From Candidatus Stoquefichus massiliensis AP9 (GTDB lineage Bacteria > Bacillota_I > Bacilli_A > Erysipelotrichales > Coprobacillaceae): DNA of 53,925 nucleotides. Below the pieces are notes generated by a model. The model saw only the letters and a program-made list of their open reading frames with translations, was not told the DNA's origin and did not search any database. The stretch is taken from contig NZ_HG005291.1 of assembly GCF_000455285.1 (NCBI RefSeq), forward strand, positions 145,451 through 199,375. Reading direction: 5' to 3'. Shown here piece after piece: positions 24,912 to 35,068 of the stretch. The translations under genes were made by a program, and so were the position numbers. Position 1 is the stretch's first letter. Every line of letters begins with the position of its first letter.

Positions 24912-25472
24912 CTATTCATCCTCCTTCACATCAAACGCATTGAAATAAACCATTCTCTTTTTCACTGCTAATGAATCTCCACCTAATAAATCAACTAATT
25001 TATATGCAAATGCATATGCTGTGGCTGGACCACGACTTGTCACAAGATTTCCATCAATCACAATTTTATCTTCTAAATAATGTCCTTGCTTTATTTTTTG
25101 ATCATACCCCCTATATGCTGTATAGTTTTTATTCATCAATAAGTTAGCTCTTTCTAATACAATAGGTGCGGCACACATAGCACAAATATATTTTCCTTTT
25201 TCATTCATAGAGTGAAGAATGGAAATCACTTCTTCACTATCTCTCATATTCGCTGCCCCATCATATCCACCAGGTAAAACAATCATATCATAATCAATGA
25301 TTTCATCACTCAGAACTCGATCACATTGAACACTTATGCTATGTCCACCCTCAACAACTTTATCAAAACCAAACATATCGCATTGTATATTTGCTCGGCG
25401 AATAATATCTACAATTGTTAATGTTTCTCCTTCTTCAAATCCAGGTGCAACGATTACTGCTGCTTTTTTCAT
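24912..25472 (-). CDS. DJ-1/PfpI-family protein, copy A
   Basis: A 186-residue paralogue of the downstream gene: APGFEEGETLTIVDIIRRA near the start, MIVLPGGYDGAANM, and the cysteine in ICAMCAAPIVL. It lacks the histidine-type third residue that full catalytic triads show, as do many DJ-1 proteins. It opens a three-gene operon with copy B and the RpiR regulator. AAGGAGGTAGAAAA precedes the ATG. A tandem pair of DJ-1 genes suggests gene duplication with differing substrates. Confidence 0.88.
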   Translation of the reverse strand: MKKAAVIVAPGFEEGETLTIVDIIRRANIQCDMFGFDKVVEGGHSISVQCDRVLSDEIIDYDMIVLPGGYDGAANMRDSEEVISILHSMNEKGKYICAMCAAPIVLERANLLMNKNYTAYRGYDQKIKQGHYLEDKIVIDGNLVTSRGPATAYAFAYKLVDLLGGDSLAVKKRMVYFNAFDVKEDE

Positions 25473-25503
25473 TTTTCTACCTCCTTCATTCTTTACATCT
25501 CTT

Positions 25504-25530
25504 ATTTTAATTAGATTTCATGATTTCTCA

Positions 25531-25531
<1 letters not shown>
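25504..25531 (-). promoter_or_regulatory. Promoter of the DJ-1/RpiR operon
   Basis: On the minus strand TTGAGA (25531-25526), 16 bases, TAAAAT (25509-25504), about 30 bases before the first ATG. Confidence 0.5.
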
Positions 25532-28793
<3,262 letters not shown>

Positions 28794-28889
28794 AATATCC
28801 TCCATTTTGTTGTTTTTCGATCATTTTTTCCGGATTAACAATCTACAACAACAATTATAAGGGACATCTCACATAGTCACTATTGTTTT

Positions 28890-28923
28890 CCTGTTTTAAG
28901 AAATAATACCAGTTTTAAGAAAT
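28890..28923. promoter_or_regulatory. Direct repeats upstream of bglP (AraC-type operator)
   Basis: CCTGTTTTAAGAAAT (28890-28904) and CCAGTTTTAAGAAAT (28909-28923): 14 of 15 bases the same, 19 bases apart, close to two helical turns. AraC-family activators typically bind such repeats. On the minus strand they lie upstream of a TATAAT at about 28855, the likely bglP -10 element. Confidence 0.6.
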
Positions 28924-29009
28924 ATTAACAAAAAATCATTTGACCTTTGCAATGAAAATTTCAAATCTGTATTATCTACTGAATATAAAAGCAAAATAAT
29001 ATGAATGTT

Positions 29010-29177
29010 AAAAAAGCAGCCTAAGCTGCCAGATTACTTTTATTTTCAAATAAATGTCATATAGATATTAGTTGTTTATTAAATTTTAGTTCTCAAAGTA
29101 ACTTTATTCAAGTTTTTAAAAAATATAAACATATGACTCCTAAACAATATCAGGATTTACATTTAAAAGATCAGTAA
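29010..29177 (+). pseudogene. Remnant of an AraC-family regulator gene
   Basis: This 168-bp stretch aligns without gaps to the last 168 bases of the AraC gene at 21577-22740, with about a dozen differences by eye. It encodes AARLLLFSNK, then HIDISCLLNFSSQSNFIQ and a final HLKDQ before the stop codon, but one codon (29022-29024) is TAA where the parent has GAA. Everything upstream, the sensor and first helix-turn-helix, is missing. It stands divergent to bglP, just as intact AraC genes stand beside their PTS targets, so it is probably what is left of the bglP regulator. Confidence 0.85.
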
Positions 29178-29374
29178 GATTTTAAATGTCATTCATCTAA
29201 AAAATAAGAATGATATGAAGAATTATTGTTGAATACAAAATAAGGTAAATACTCATCTCACATTCTTTTCATTTACTAATATTAGAAATATATTAAGAAA
29301 TAATCAGTATACTTTTCGTATTTTCTCTCCAGCAATCATTTTAATCGTTATGAGATTAAAAAGTGAATTTACTA
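29178..29374. other. Intergenic region without a gene
   Basis: AT-rich sequence between the AraC remnant and the short RNA unit. No open frame with a ribosome site and no hairpin of note. Confidence 0.3.
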
Positions 29375-29402
29375 TTGATTTTCTTCCAAAATTGCATATA
29401 AT
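29375..29402 (+). promoter_or_regulatory. Promoter of a probable short RNA
   Basis: TTGATT (29375-29380), 16 bases, TATAAT (29397-29402). A terminator follows about 50 bases after the predicted start. Confidence 0.6.
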
Positions 29403-29408
29403 GACATT

Positions 29409-29460
29409 GATGGAGGAAGACTTGGTCTTCAAACTAGTGAATCGAAAGGTTCACTTTTTA
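29409..29460 (+). ncRNA. Candidate ~50-nt small RNA or orphan leader
   Basis: From the predicted start the transcript would hold a first hairpin, GAAGAC-TTG-GTCTTC (29416-29430). An intrinsic terminator follows: AGTGAAT with GTTCACT around CGAAAG (29436-29455), then a run of T. Promoter and terminator frame it as an independent unit. It contains GGAGG but no convincing coding sequence. It could also be a leader or attenuator whose gene was lost when the insertion element or deletions arrived. It does not match a riboswitch class that I can recognise. Confidence 0.45.
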
Positions 29461-29544
29461 TTTATAATATCTTTCATTACATTTAAATTTTTTACATATT
29501 TAGAGTTAAAATTCGTTATCTCTATATCAAAATTATTATATGAC

Positions 29545-29700
29545 ACTCCACATGTAAAACATGTGGTATCTTGGATATCCATGTCTCATGAGGTTTCGTT
29601 TCGGTGCTGAGTATAACTCGCACTTCGTTTCCTAGACTGTGCCCTCGTCTATTGTTTTATAGAGTCGCTATATTGGCGGCTTTTATTATATTGATTGCTG
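29545..29700 (-). ncRNA. Presumed omega (right-end) guide RNA
   Basis: In IS605-type elements the TnpB guide RNA covers the tnpB 3' end and the right end of the element, with the guide reading into flanking DNA. Here the sequence between the tnpB stop (29657) and the right-end hairpin contains several possible stems, for example around GAAGTGCGAGTTATACTCAG. The guide would start in the AT-rich flank below about 29540. This is placed by analogy; the structure was not computed. Confidence 0.4.
29548..29566. repeat. Right-end hairpin of the tnpB element
   Basis: CCACATG pairs with CATGTGG around TAAAA. In the tnpB direction it lies about 90 bases after the stop codon, where the guide-RNA scaffold normally ends. 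Confidence 0.75.
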
Positions 29701-30775
29701 CATTGATGTCTCGATTATGTTTTGCTCCACACTGGCGACATTCCCATTCTCTTATACTGAGTTCCTTAACACCTTTATTGATATATCCACAAACATGACA
29801 TTTCTGTGATGTTGGTTCATACTGATTAATCCTGATGAACCTCTTTCCATACCACTCTGCCTTGTATTTTAGCATATATAAGAATCTTGACCATGATGCA
29901 TCAGATAGATTAAGATTACTGACCTTTCCATTCATCATTGATTTGATATCTAATGTTTCCACTGCAATAACATCATAATCCTCTATCAACTGTTTTGACA
30001 GTTTATGATAATAATCAGTTCTTTGATTTCTTATCTTTTTATGCAGCTTATGAACTTTCCTTCGCTGTCTTTCATAATTGTTGGATCCTTTTATCATCCT
30101 TGAAAGTTTCTGTTGTTGAACAATCAGCTTATCTAGTGTTGATGCATAGAATCTTTTATTGTCATAGATATCTCCATTACTTAATGTCAGCAGTTCACTG
30201 ATTCCTACATCAATACCAATACGCTTACCAGTTGATGGTAATGTTTCAACTGGTACATCTGTTGCACATATGGAAAGTGAGTAGTTTCCATCTCCATGAT
30301 CAATAACTGTCACTCTCTGTATATGACCCTCTATTTTTTGATAGAGTTTGGTTTTCACCCAACCAATCTTAGGAAGTCTTATACAATTATTACCAGTACG
30401 GATACAGTTGTTATTGTTCTTGGCAGTATAGGTACTATAATACCCTTTCTTCTTGAAACGAGGGAATCCCTTATGTTCATTAAAGAACTTCATAAAAGCC
30501 CAGTTCAGGTTTTCACATGATGATTGCAAAGCAACTGAATCCACTTCCTTCAAAAAAGAAAACTGTCCATCTTTTTTCATAAGTGTCAGCATATGAGATA
30601 TTTCATTCTTTGTATAAATATGGCCCTGATTGATCAAGTTGTTTTTTTGAACATCAAGGAAATGATTAAAGACAAGACGAACACATCCAAAGGTCTTTGC
30701 TAGCATTATCCTCTGAAGACAGTCAGGATATAAAGGAACACAGTATCCTCTAGTCACATAGTTAACAGACATCAT
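29657..30775 (-). CDS. tnpB: TnpB RNA-guided nuclease / IS605 OrfB
   Basis: A 372-residue protein with the helix-turn-helix start (CVRLVFNHFLDVQ), the OrfB core and a split RuvC nuclease. The catalytic residues are Asp in RIGIDVGISELLTL (about 190), Glu in VIAVETLDIKSM (about 278) and Asp in NRDINAAINI near the end. A four-cysteine zinc finger (CHVCGY then CRQCGA) sits before the last Asp. All three acidic residues are present, so the nuclease is probably active. TnpB cuts the empty donor site under guide-RNA direction and helps the element persist. Tandem ATGs follow GAGGTGAT, with a good promoter upstream. Confidence 0.93.
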   Translation of the reverse strand: MMSVNYVTRGYCVPLYPDCLQRIMLAKTFGCVRLVFNHFLDVQKNNLINQGHIYTKNEISHMLTLMKKDGQFSFLKEVDSVALQSSCENLNWAFMKFFNEHKGFPRFKKKGYYSTYTAKNNNNCIRTGNNCIRLPKIGWVKTKLYQKIEGHIQRVTVIDHGDGNYSLSICATDVPVETLPSTGKRIGIDVGISELLTLSNGDIYDNKRFYASTLDKLIVQQQKLSRMIKGSNNYERQRRKVHKLHKKIRNQRTDYYHKLSKQLIEDYDVIAVETLDIKSMMNGKVSNLNLSDASWSRFLYMLKYKAEWYGKRFIRINQYEPTSQKCHVCGYINKGVKELSIREWECRQCGAKHNRDINAAINIIKAANIATL

Positions 30776-30797
30776 ATCACCTCATTTCTATAAGCAA

Positions 30798-30826
30798 ATT
30801 ATATCATATATAGTTGCGTAAATCAA
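30798..30826 (-). promoter_or_regulatory. tnpB promoter
   Basis: On the minus strand TTGATT (30826-30821), 17 bases, TATAAT (30803-30798). The core overlaps the block shared with the RhuM-Fic pseudogene promoter at 17940-17973. Confidence 0.6.
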
Positions 30827-30895
30827 TCGAATACGCAACTTATTAGAAACAATTTCTTCGTCTGTAAGACTACGAAACAACTAGAAGCATTTCAT

Positions 30896-30914
30896 CCACG
30901 CCTAAAAGACGTGG
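30896..30914. repeat. Left-end hairpin of the tnpB element
   Basis: CCACGCC with GACGTGG around TAAAA, one mismatch. It has the same loop and outer bases as the right-end hairpin. Confidence 0.65.
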
Positions 30915-30970
30915 TATTCATGCTCATTTCAATAAAATATTTTTTCTAAAAATTTAAGTACAGAATAAAT

Positions 30971-31269
30971 TTATGAGTTTTCAATTTTTTTATGTTGTTT
31001 CATTTCTAAAACCAAAAATGGAAATATAGGTTCGTAATGATTTACAATATTTCGTATTCTTCTTATAATTTCTAAAATTCTTTCAAAACCAACAGCGTTC
31101 TTATATATATGATTTCCATTATCATCTCTCCCATAAGAAAAAACCTTTATATGAATTAATCAAGAATGAATAATTTCTTTCTTCAAAAGCATACTTATCT
31201 TCTTGCGAAACAATTATTTTTTATATTTTATTTAATTTGCTCATCAATTGTTTTATAAATCTTATTCAT
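30971..31269 (-). pseudogene. Decayed Abi_2-type (abortive infection) gene
   Basis: The ATG at 31269 follows AAAGGTGGTTAG and reads MNKIYKTIDEQIK before a stop. Another frame continues IVSQEDKYAFEERNYSF and NSYKGFFL, and a third reads GRDDNGNHIYKN, AVGFERILEIIRRIRNIV and NHYEPIF to a stop at 30971. The order TIDEQI - ED-A - LR/ERNYSFL - INSYK - RN-VNHYEP is the skeleton of Abi_2 (AbiD/AbiF-like) proteins as I recall them. Several frameshifts are present and the middle (over 100 residues) is missing. It is certainly non-functional if the family call is right. Confidence 0.6.
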
Positions 31270-31468
31270 CTAACCACCTTTTATAGTTACATAAACAAGT
31301 TCCTTTCTCATTATACAGATAGATCATACCTATTCCTTATTATATTTCAATACATTTTCGTAAGTATCTCATAACTTGGACGACCATCAAACTTCTATCT
31401 AAAATCAACTCAAATAAGAATGATGTATCAAGTGATTTAGCATCATTTTTTGATTTTTCATCTAAAAA
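31270..31468. other. Intergenic region
   Basis: No intact gene. A plus-strand hairpin with a T run (AATGATG with CATCATT, 31419-31447) could act as a terminator. A short minus-strand stretch around 31350-31395 reads FDGRPSYEILTKMY and may be a coding relic, but it is too short to assign. Confidence 0.3.
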
Positions 31469-32008
31469 TTATAATGCAGTTCCCTTCTTTGGTCTATGAT
31501 AATCACTTAAATCAACGCCTTCTAACTCTAAAAGAGCAATCTTTTTATCAATCCCACCAGCATAACCAGTTAAGCTTCCTTGTGTTCCCACAACACGGTG
31601 ACAAGGAATAATAATAGATATAGGATTATGTCCTACAGCATTTCCAACAGCTTGTGCTGACATAGAGGCTATACCTTTTTCCTTTGCAATCTGTTTTGCT
31701 ATATCACCATATGTTGTGACTGTTCCATAAGGAATATCACAAAGAATTTTCCAAACCCTTTGTCTAAATTCACTACCAATAGGAACTATTGGTAATTCTT
31801 TTATATCTGGTTTTTGTGATGCAAAATATCTATCCATCCAATTCTTCGTTTGTTTTATAACTACATTGTCAGTATACTGAAAAGCTTCATGAGAAAGTGT
31901 TCCCAAGAAATACTTTTGACCTACCATCCATAAACCAATGATATTTTTTTCATCACTTACAATAATGAGTTTCCCTATTGGTGAATCATAACTTGATTGA
32001 TAATACAT
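31469..32008 (-). CDS. ogt: Methylated-DNA-protein cysteine methyltransferase (Ogt)
   Basis: A 179-residue suicide DNA-repair protein that removes methyl groups from O6-methylguanine. The acceptor cysteine is in IIPCHRVVG, the helix-turn-helix region is FRQRVWKILCDIPYGTVTTY with the arginine finger, and GYAGGIDKKIALLELEG closes it. Length fits Ogt rather than the larger Ada. It appears to be a single-gene unit. Confidence 0.93.
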   Translation of the reverse strand: MYYQSSYDSPIGKLIIVSDEKNIIGLWMVGQKYFLGTLSHEAFQYTDNVVIKQTKNWMDRYFASQKPDIKELPIVPIGSEFRQRVWKILCDIPYGTVTTYGDIAKQIAKEKGIASMSAQAVGNAVGHNPISIIIPCHRVVGTQGSLTGYAGGIDKKIALLELEGVDLSDYHRPKKGTAL

Positions 32009-32137
32009 ATTCTTTTTCCTCCATTTTCAAATATTTATTTAACTCTGTTCTTCTATAATTAATACTATTACATCATTTCAAATAAAACAATCCTATTTCC
32101 CATGTTTTTTCTGACTATCAAAACATAGACATCAATC

Positions 32138-32176
32138 AAAAATAGATCCCCATCTCAGAAAGATAAAGATCTATTT
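32138..32176 (-). terminator. Terminator after the EIIB/ROK fusion gene
   Basis: On the minus strand AAATAGATC pairs with GATCTATTT around a 19-base interval that can pair further, followed by TTGATTG. It starts just after the stop codon. Confidence 0.6.
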
Positions 32177-32179
32177 GAA

Positions 32180-33574
32180 TTATTTTTCAAGATAATCAAT
32201 ACATAGTTCTGTAATTCCACTTAACATATATGAAATAGGTTCCTTGATATAATAAAATTCAGGTAAAAATTCTTCAGAAATAAATGATTTTAGTTTATTC
32301 TTCACTTCATTTATGTCTGGCATCATAGGTGCATATAAGGCGACTGCTTCAGGTCCAATAACAGTTAAAGATGGTAATAATGATTTTGTGATTAATTCTA
32401 ATGTTCCCTGCTGAGTCCATGCTAATTTATGAACATCATCTGAAAGCTGCATACGTCTTAAAAAATACTTCACTTCACCAGCAACACCATTTTTTCCTCT
32501 AATGACTTTCCCATTCACAACGATTCCCTGACCACCTACTCCAAATCCAAATGGCTGAGAATGATAAATAACATTTTGATATTCAGGATGTTCTAATACA
32601 AATCCAACAGCTGCAGCATCAGCATTATTATACACAAATATATCAATATGATATTTCTTTTCAAAATCATTCTTCATATCAATCATCTTACCATCATTAG
32701 GTTCTTTAAAGACTTTGTTATCTTCTACAATTCCTGGTGTGGCTATACCAATGACATCAATATAAGAATGTTTCAATAATACCGTATCAATAATATCATA
32801 TAAATCATAAATATCCATTGAAGGTTTCATAATCACATGACTATCAATAATTTCACATTGATCATACAAACGATAAGTAATACGTGTTTGTTCGCCATTA
32901 ATCATAATCGCAATAGATAAAATTCTTTTTTCATATTCTGTACAGCAAACACAACAATCCTCTTCTTTTTCCTCTTCCTTTTCTTTATTTTGAAATTCCT
33001 GCTGAATAAATTGGATGGCCCCTAAGGCATCATATGATGCAAATACAGCAGTTGGAATCTGTAAAACCAATTTATTAGGTAAACTTTCTTTTAAACGATT
33101 AAACATATAACCAATTTGAGGAGCAATGAAAACAATATCATAATTTTGAACTTCTTCATAAATACTCAAATAAGACACTGCATCAAAATGATAATCTAAA
33201 CCTAGCATTTCAGCAACAGAATTTAAATTTTCTGCAAACATAGACGTTGTCAGACCAGCTGAACATGATAATAAAACTCTTAATGTTTTTTGATCTTTTA
33301 AACCAATCAATGTTTCAACCATCTCATCATATAGTTGTTTTGCATGATCTTCATCATTTAATTCAAAATGAAGATAGAATTTTACAGAGTGGTCTTTATC
33401 AAATGTTATTGTAAATTCAACAATTGTATTATTATCTATTTCTGTAAATTGAATAGATGCTTCACCATAATCTGTTTTCAACTTAATCAACTGATCATTT
33501 TCCTGACTGACATGATACTCCTCACTCTGATGTCCTAAAATCCATGTCTTAAAATCAAATGTTTCATTTGCCAT
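32180..33574 (-). CDS. Fusion of PTS EIIB (cellobiose/lactose type) and inactive ROK-like domain
   Basis: A 464-residue protein. Residues 1-95 form a beta-rich domain I do not recognise. Residues 98-195 look like a lactose/cellobiose EIIB: VLLSCSAGLTTSMF holds Cys104 where EIIB is phosphorylated. An acidic linker with a CCVCC cluster (207-211) follows. Residues 217-464 are ROK-like (IGIATPGIV, FGVGGQGIVVNGKV), but the DxGGT phosphate motif is absent. The catalytic Asp of xNDANAA is Asn317 (YNNADAA), and the zinc motif and GEIGH histidine are missing. So it is probably a sensor or regulator that combines PTS phosphorylation with sugar binding. It is transcribed alone. No EIIA or EIIC neighbour. 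Confidence 0.7.
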   Translation of the reverse strand: MANETFDFKTWILGHQSEEYHVSQENDQLIKLKTDYGEASIQFTEIDNNTIVEFTITFDKDHSVKFYLHFELNDEDHAKQLYDEMVETLIGLKDQKTLRVLLSCSAGLTTSMFAENLNSVAEMLGLDYHFDAVSYLSIYEEVQNYDIVFIAPQIGYMFNRLKESLPNKLVLQIPTAVFASYDALGAIQFIQQEFQNKEKEEEKEEDCCVCCTEYEKRILSIAIMINGEQTRITYRLYDQCEIIDSHVIMKPSMDIYDLYDIIDTVLLKHSYIDVIGIATPGIVEDNKVFKEPNDGKMIDMKNDFEKKYHIDIFVYNNADAAAVGFVLEHPEYQNVIYHSQPFGFGVGGQGIVVNGKVIRGKNGVAGEVKYFLRRMQLSDDVHKLAWTQQGTLELITKSLLPSLTVIGPEAVALYAPMMPDINEVKNKLKSFISEEFLPEFYYIKEPISYMLSGITELCIDYLEK

Positions 33575-33614
33575 AGGTTTTCTCCTTTAAATTTCATATA
33601 TTCTTCTTACTTCT

Positions 33615-33643
33615 ATTTTATCATTCAAAAAACCTAACATCAA
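33615..33643 (-). promoter_or_regulatory. Promoter of the EIIB/ROK fusion gene
   Basis: On the minus strand TTGATG (33643-33638), 17 bases, TAAAAT (33620-33615). Confidence 0.55.
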
Positions 33644-33656
33644 ACAAAACCCTTAA

Positions 33657-34274
33657 TTAACGAATAAAATTCGTTCTTACAAATTCTTCTTTTTGAGGCA
33701 ATCCATATTTTTCTTTACCATCATGAATACTCTTTAATAAGAATGACATATTTCTAGCAAGGACTCTCATTGTTTGTAAACCTTCTTCATCTTTACTCGC
33801 TTCTCCCTGCTCTCTACCATGAATAGCATTCCAATATTGCGTTGAAGCAATAGGCATTCCTGAAATCGCAAAGAATTTATTGATTTCATCATAAGTTGCT
33901 GAAATGCCACCACGTCTTGCAACAACAATACTTGCCCCCACTTTCATTGTTTTATCAAAAGGTACACTATAAAACAAACGCGTTAAAAACGATATTAATG
34001 TTGAATTGGCTGATCCAAAGTAAACTGATGTTCCAACAACCAAGCCATCACATTCTTCAAACTTTTGAGCCACTTCATTGACCATATCATCAAAAACACA
34101 TTTTCCTGTTTTCTTACATGACATACATGCAATACAACCTCTGATATCTTTGTTTCCAATATGAATGATCTCAGTATCAATATTTTGTTGATCAAATATT
34201 TTTATCATTTCATTCAAGGCAGTTTGTGTATTCCCTTTTGGATGAGGGCTGCCATTTATCATTAATACTTTCAT
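33657..34274 (-). CDS. NADPH-dependent FMN reductase / flavodoxin-like oxidoreductase
   Basis: A 205-residue flavoprotein. The N-terminus MKVLMINGSPHPKGNTQTAL is the FMN phosphate loop. GCIACMSCKKTGKCVF is the cysteine-rich segment typical of iron-sulfur flavoprotein-like reductases, and GTSVYFGSANS lines the flavin. It probably passes electrons from NAD(P)H to small acceptors. The ATG at 34274 follows AAGGAG; upstream starts overlap the previous gene. It is the last gene of a seven-gene redox operon. Confidence 0.87.
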   Translation of the reverse strand: MKVLMINGSPHPKGNTQTALNEMIKIFDQQNIDTEIIHIGNKDIRGCIACMSCKKTGKCVFDDMVNEVAQKFEECDGLVVGTSVYFGSANSTLISFLTRLFYSVPFDKTMKVGASIVVARRGGISATYDEINKFFAISGMPIASTQYWNAIHGREQGEASKDEEGLQTMRVLARNMSFLLKSIHDGKEKYGLPQKEEFVRTNFIR

Positions 34275-34284
34275 TTTATTCTCC

Positions 34285-35043
34285 TTATTGTTTATTTGAT
34301 TTGACAATTTCTTTTAAACTCACTTGTGGATGACGATATCGTGCATCTGGATTTTTATCTGTAACCAAATGAATAGCTTTAAATGGACAATGATGAACAC
34401 ATGCTAAACAGAATTCACAAGTCTTATTGAGTCTTTTGGCTTTCCCATCAATAACTTTTATATTACCTATTGGGCAAACTTGCTCACAAATCTTACATCC
34501 TGCACATTGATCGGTCATGATAATAGCCTCTCCATTATTTAATTCAGGGTGCTTTGCAAATCTTTTTGAAGCCATAGCATATAAATCTTTAGCAGCCTGA
34601 TCTGGTTCAGGAATAAATTTCATTCTTTTTTCAATATTCTCTTTTGCAATTTGAATTTGTGCATCTATTTTTTTATCAATTAATATTTCTTCTTCCATAT
34701 CAAATGAAGGGAGATAGTTATCAACCATTAGAATAGATTGTGCATAATCTAAGTGTATATGATTTTTTTGATAAAATGCTTCACTCCAAACAGTAGCAAC
34801 ACTGTCAGATTTTCCATATGTTAATATCATATAAAAATAATCTGTAACAAAATGTGCCTGTTCTATAAACTTTCTGACTATTTGAGGTAATTCACCTGCA
34901 TAGACAGGAGTCACAATTCCAATCTTTTCATCCTTATAATGAAGATTCTCTTTCTTTAATTCTTGAGGAATACTCAAAATCTGGTTTTCAAGTTTTCTAG
35001 CTACATAAAGGCAATTGCCTGTAGCTGTGAAATAAAATAGCAT
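34285..35043 (-). CDS. EFR1-type flavodoxin-ferredoxin protein
   Basis: A 252-residue protein. The N-terminal flavodoxin-like domain is MLFYFTATGNCLYVARKL (FMN loop). Near the C-terminus are two 4Fe-4S motifs, CAGCKICEQVCP and CEFCLACVHHCP. This is the EFR1 arrangement common in anaerobic gut Firmicutes, where it passes low-potential electrons. It lies between an aldo/keto reductase and an FMN reductase gene with 10-25 base gaps, so it is part of the same operon. Confidence 0.9.
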   Translation of the reverse strand: MLFYFTATGNCLYVARKLENQILSIPQELKKENLHYKDEKIGIVTPVYAGELPQIVRKFIEQAHFVTDYFYMILTYGKSDSVATVWSEAFYQKNHIHLDYAQSILMVDNYLPSFDMEEEILIDKKIDAQIQIAKENIEKRMKFIPEPDQAAKDLYAMASKRFAKHPELNNGEAIIMTDQCAGCKICEQVCPIGNIKVIDGKAKRLNKTCEFCLACVHHCPFKAIHLVTDKNPDARYRHPQVSLKEIVKSNKQ

Positions 35044-35068
35044 ATTTTCTCTCCTCTCTACTTTTCAT

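Larger units (their letters stand above)
29530..30930 (-). mobile_element. IS605/IS1341-type element carrying only tnpB
   Basis: A single tnpB gene is flanked by matched subterminal hairpins. At the right end (relative to tnpB) CCACATG-TAAAA-CATGTGG is at 29548-29566, and at the left end CCACGCC-TAAAA-GACGTGG is at 30896-30914. Both share the loop TAAAA and the outer CCAC/GTGG. No tnpA (HUH transposase) is present, so it depends on one elsewhere. Exact cleavage points, which should lie a few to about 20 bases outside the hairpins, cannot be fixed from one copy; the limits given are approximate. Confidence 0.75.

Noticed and set aside
29350-29610. An 86-codon plus-strand open frame across the small RNA unit and the right end of the tnpB element
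   Set aside because: It has no ribosome site, crosses a strong terminator and the element boundary, and its hydrophobic sequence resembles no family.
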